Part shown: positions 5,004 through 5,414 of the stretch, in pieces | Layout: each line of letters opens with the position of its first letter | How positions within the stretch are numbered: the first letter of the stretch is position 1 | Program-made: the position numbers and the translations under genes | Assembly: GCA_015658765.1 (NCBI GenBank) | Contig: DQOE01000376.1 | Coordinates: forward strand, 1 to 5,414 | From: Verrucomicrobiota bacterium | GTDB taxonomy: Bacteria > Verrucomicrobiota > Verrucomicrobiia > Limisphaerales > UBA1096 | Direction: 5' to 3' | DNA length: 5,414 nucleotides | Notes under the pieces: model-generated | Told to the model about the DNA's origin: nothing | Databases searched by the model: none | What the model saw: the letters and a program-made list of their open reading frames with translations, nothing else

Positions 5004-5414
5004 ACGCCTGGGCGTAAAGCTGTGAAGAAGAAGGCAGCCAAGAAGAAGGCAGCTCCTGGGCGCAAAGCTGTGAAGAAGAAGGCAGCTAAGAAGCAGCACC
5101 CCAAGACCCCTCCAGCACAGAAAACTCCGGAGCAGGAAACTGCTCCCGAAACGAGCAATGCTTCAGGCCAAGCGGACGGGAGTGCCCCCGATTCCGTGGA
5201 CGATACTTCGCAGCATGATGACCCGTATCATCACGACTACGAACACGACGATCACGATTCCTACGACGCCCATCACGACGAGCACTACCATCACGGGCAT
5301 GAGGAACACCAGGAGGCAGACCACACCGAGCCAGCGCTGAGTGCGCCCCTACCGGTTCCACGCAGCGGTGGCCCCGACGGCGACGACACGATGCCCGAGC
5401 TGGACGAAAACGGC
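4941..5414 (+). CDS. Lys-rich, then His/Asp-rich protein running off the right edge; probable N-terminal extension of TatC
   Basis: The frame is open from 4848 to the window end, and the first usable start is GTG 4941. Residues encoded by 4932-5093 form a histone-H1-like repeat of KAVKKKAAKKKAAPGR type. A Pro/Glu/Thr-rich linker follows (5094-5213). Next is a 37-residue stretch (5214-5324) with 13 His and 14 Asp or Glu, which looks able to bind metal ions. The last part is a Pro/Gly/Asp-rich linker with an in-frame ATG at 5391 (MPELDENG). It begins 34 to 107 bases after tatA, where tatC is usually found, and the final residues could lead into the first TatC helix. No membrane helix is visible yet, so TatC identity is inference. 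A separate DNA-binding or metal-binding protein is possible. Confidence 0.55.
   Translation, partial: MKKKAAKKKAAPGRKAVKKKATPGRKAVKKKAAKKKAAPGRKAVKKKAAKKQHPKTPPAQKTPEQETAPETSNASGQADGSAPDSVDDTSQHDDPYHHDYEHDDHDSYDAHHDEHYHHGHEEHQEADHTEPALSAPLPVPRSGGPDGDDTMPELDENG
5012..5084 (+). repeat. 73-base direct repeat, copy 2 (Lys-rich coding)
   Basis: This is the exact copy of 4931-5003. The units in order are 4932-4979, 4980-5012, 5013-5060 and 5061-5093, alternating 48 and 33 bases. Exact identity, including synonymous CGT/CGC alternation, points to a recent tandem duplication of the 81-base pair of units. Confidence 0.9.
5214..5324 (+). other. His/Asp-rich coding segment
   Basis: This segment contains 37 codons with 13 His, 9 Asp, 5 Glu and 4 Tyr, in clusters such as YHHDYEHDDHD and HHDEHYHHGHEEH. 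The composition suits binding of divalent metals such as nickel, zinc or copper. The segment sits directly after the basic repeat in the same frame. Confidence 0.75.

Noticed and set aside
4931..5093. Repeat array considered as CRISPR
   Set aside because: The units are adjacent coding repeats of 48 and 33 bases with no variable spacers.
4764..5158. Minus-strand frames rich in Phe, Leu and Ala opposite the Lys-rich repeat
   Set aside because: The Phe/Leu runs are simply the complement of AAG codons; the plus-strand lysine repeat is the coherent reading.

Overview
The window looks like a GC-rich Gram-negative chromosome carrying a complete Tol-Pal envelope operon followed by the start of a Tat export operon. 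Full-length tolQ, tolR, tolA/tonB-type, tolB and pal genes show that the organism has an outer membrane. The proline/lysine-rich TolA, the scarcity of Shine-Dalgarno sequences and the very His/Asp-rich, lysine-rich reading frame after tatA remind me of the PVC group, especially Verrucomicrobiota. That assignment is inference from general familiarity and no search was run.

Layout. Positions 1-233 (minus strand) hold the first 77 codons of alanine dehydrogenase. Positions 234-408 form a divergent, AT-rich regulatory region with two copies of the perfect palindrome CTTGGCCAAG. From 409 everything is on the plus strand: tolQ (409-1140), a small double zinc-ribbon membrane protein (1146-1466), tolR (1473-1883), tolA/tonB-type (1901-2671), tolB (2668-3849, ATGA overlap with tolA) and pal (3875-4480). 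An 86-base gap with weak hairpins leads to tatA (4567-4833). Next come a 22-codon ORF (4868-4936) and an open frame (usable from GTG 4941, running off the window at 5414). That frame encodes a histone-H1-like lysine-rich repeat followed by a His/Asp-rich segment. I infer it is the N-terminal part of tatC or of a gene directly upstream of tatC.

How the genes work together. TolQ and TolR form the inner-membrane proton channel that energises TolA. TolA spans the periplasm and acts on TolB and Pal, and Pal ties the outer membrane to peptidoglycan. The unusual element is the zinc-ribbon protein between tolQ and tolR: two symmetric four-cysteine ribbons, a basic stretch and one C-terminal membrane helix. 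Its position suggests an additional cytoplasmic-face subunit or regulator of the Tol motor, but no function is shown by the sequence. TatA and the probable TatC form the twin-arginine translocase for folded proteins.

The most notable points are the zinc-ribbon protein inside the Tol motor genes, the basic-then-His-rich extension next to tatA with its apparent frameshift or reinitiation junction, the exact 73-bp in-frame repeat inside it, and the paired palindromes in the divergent promoter region.
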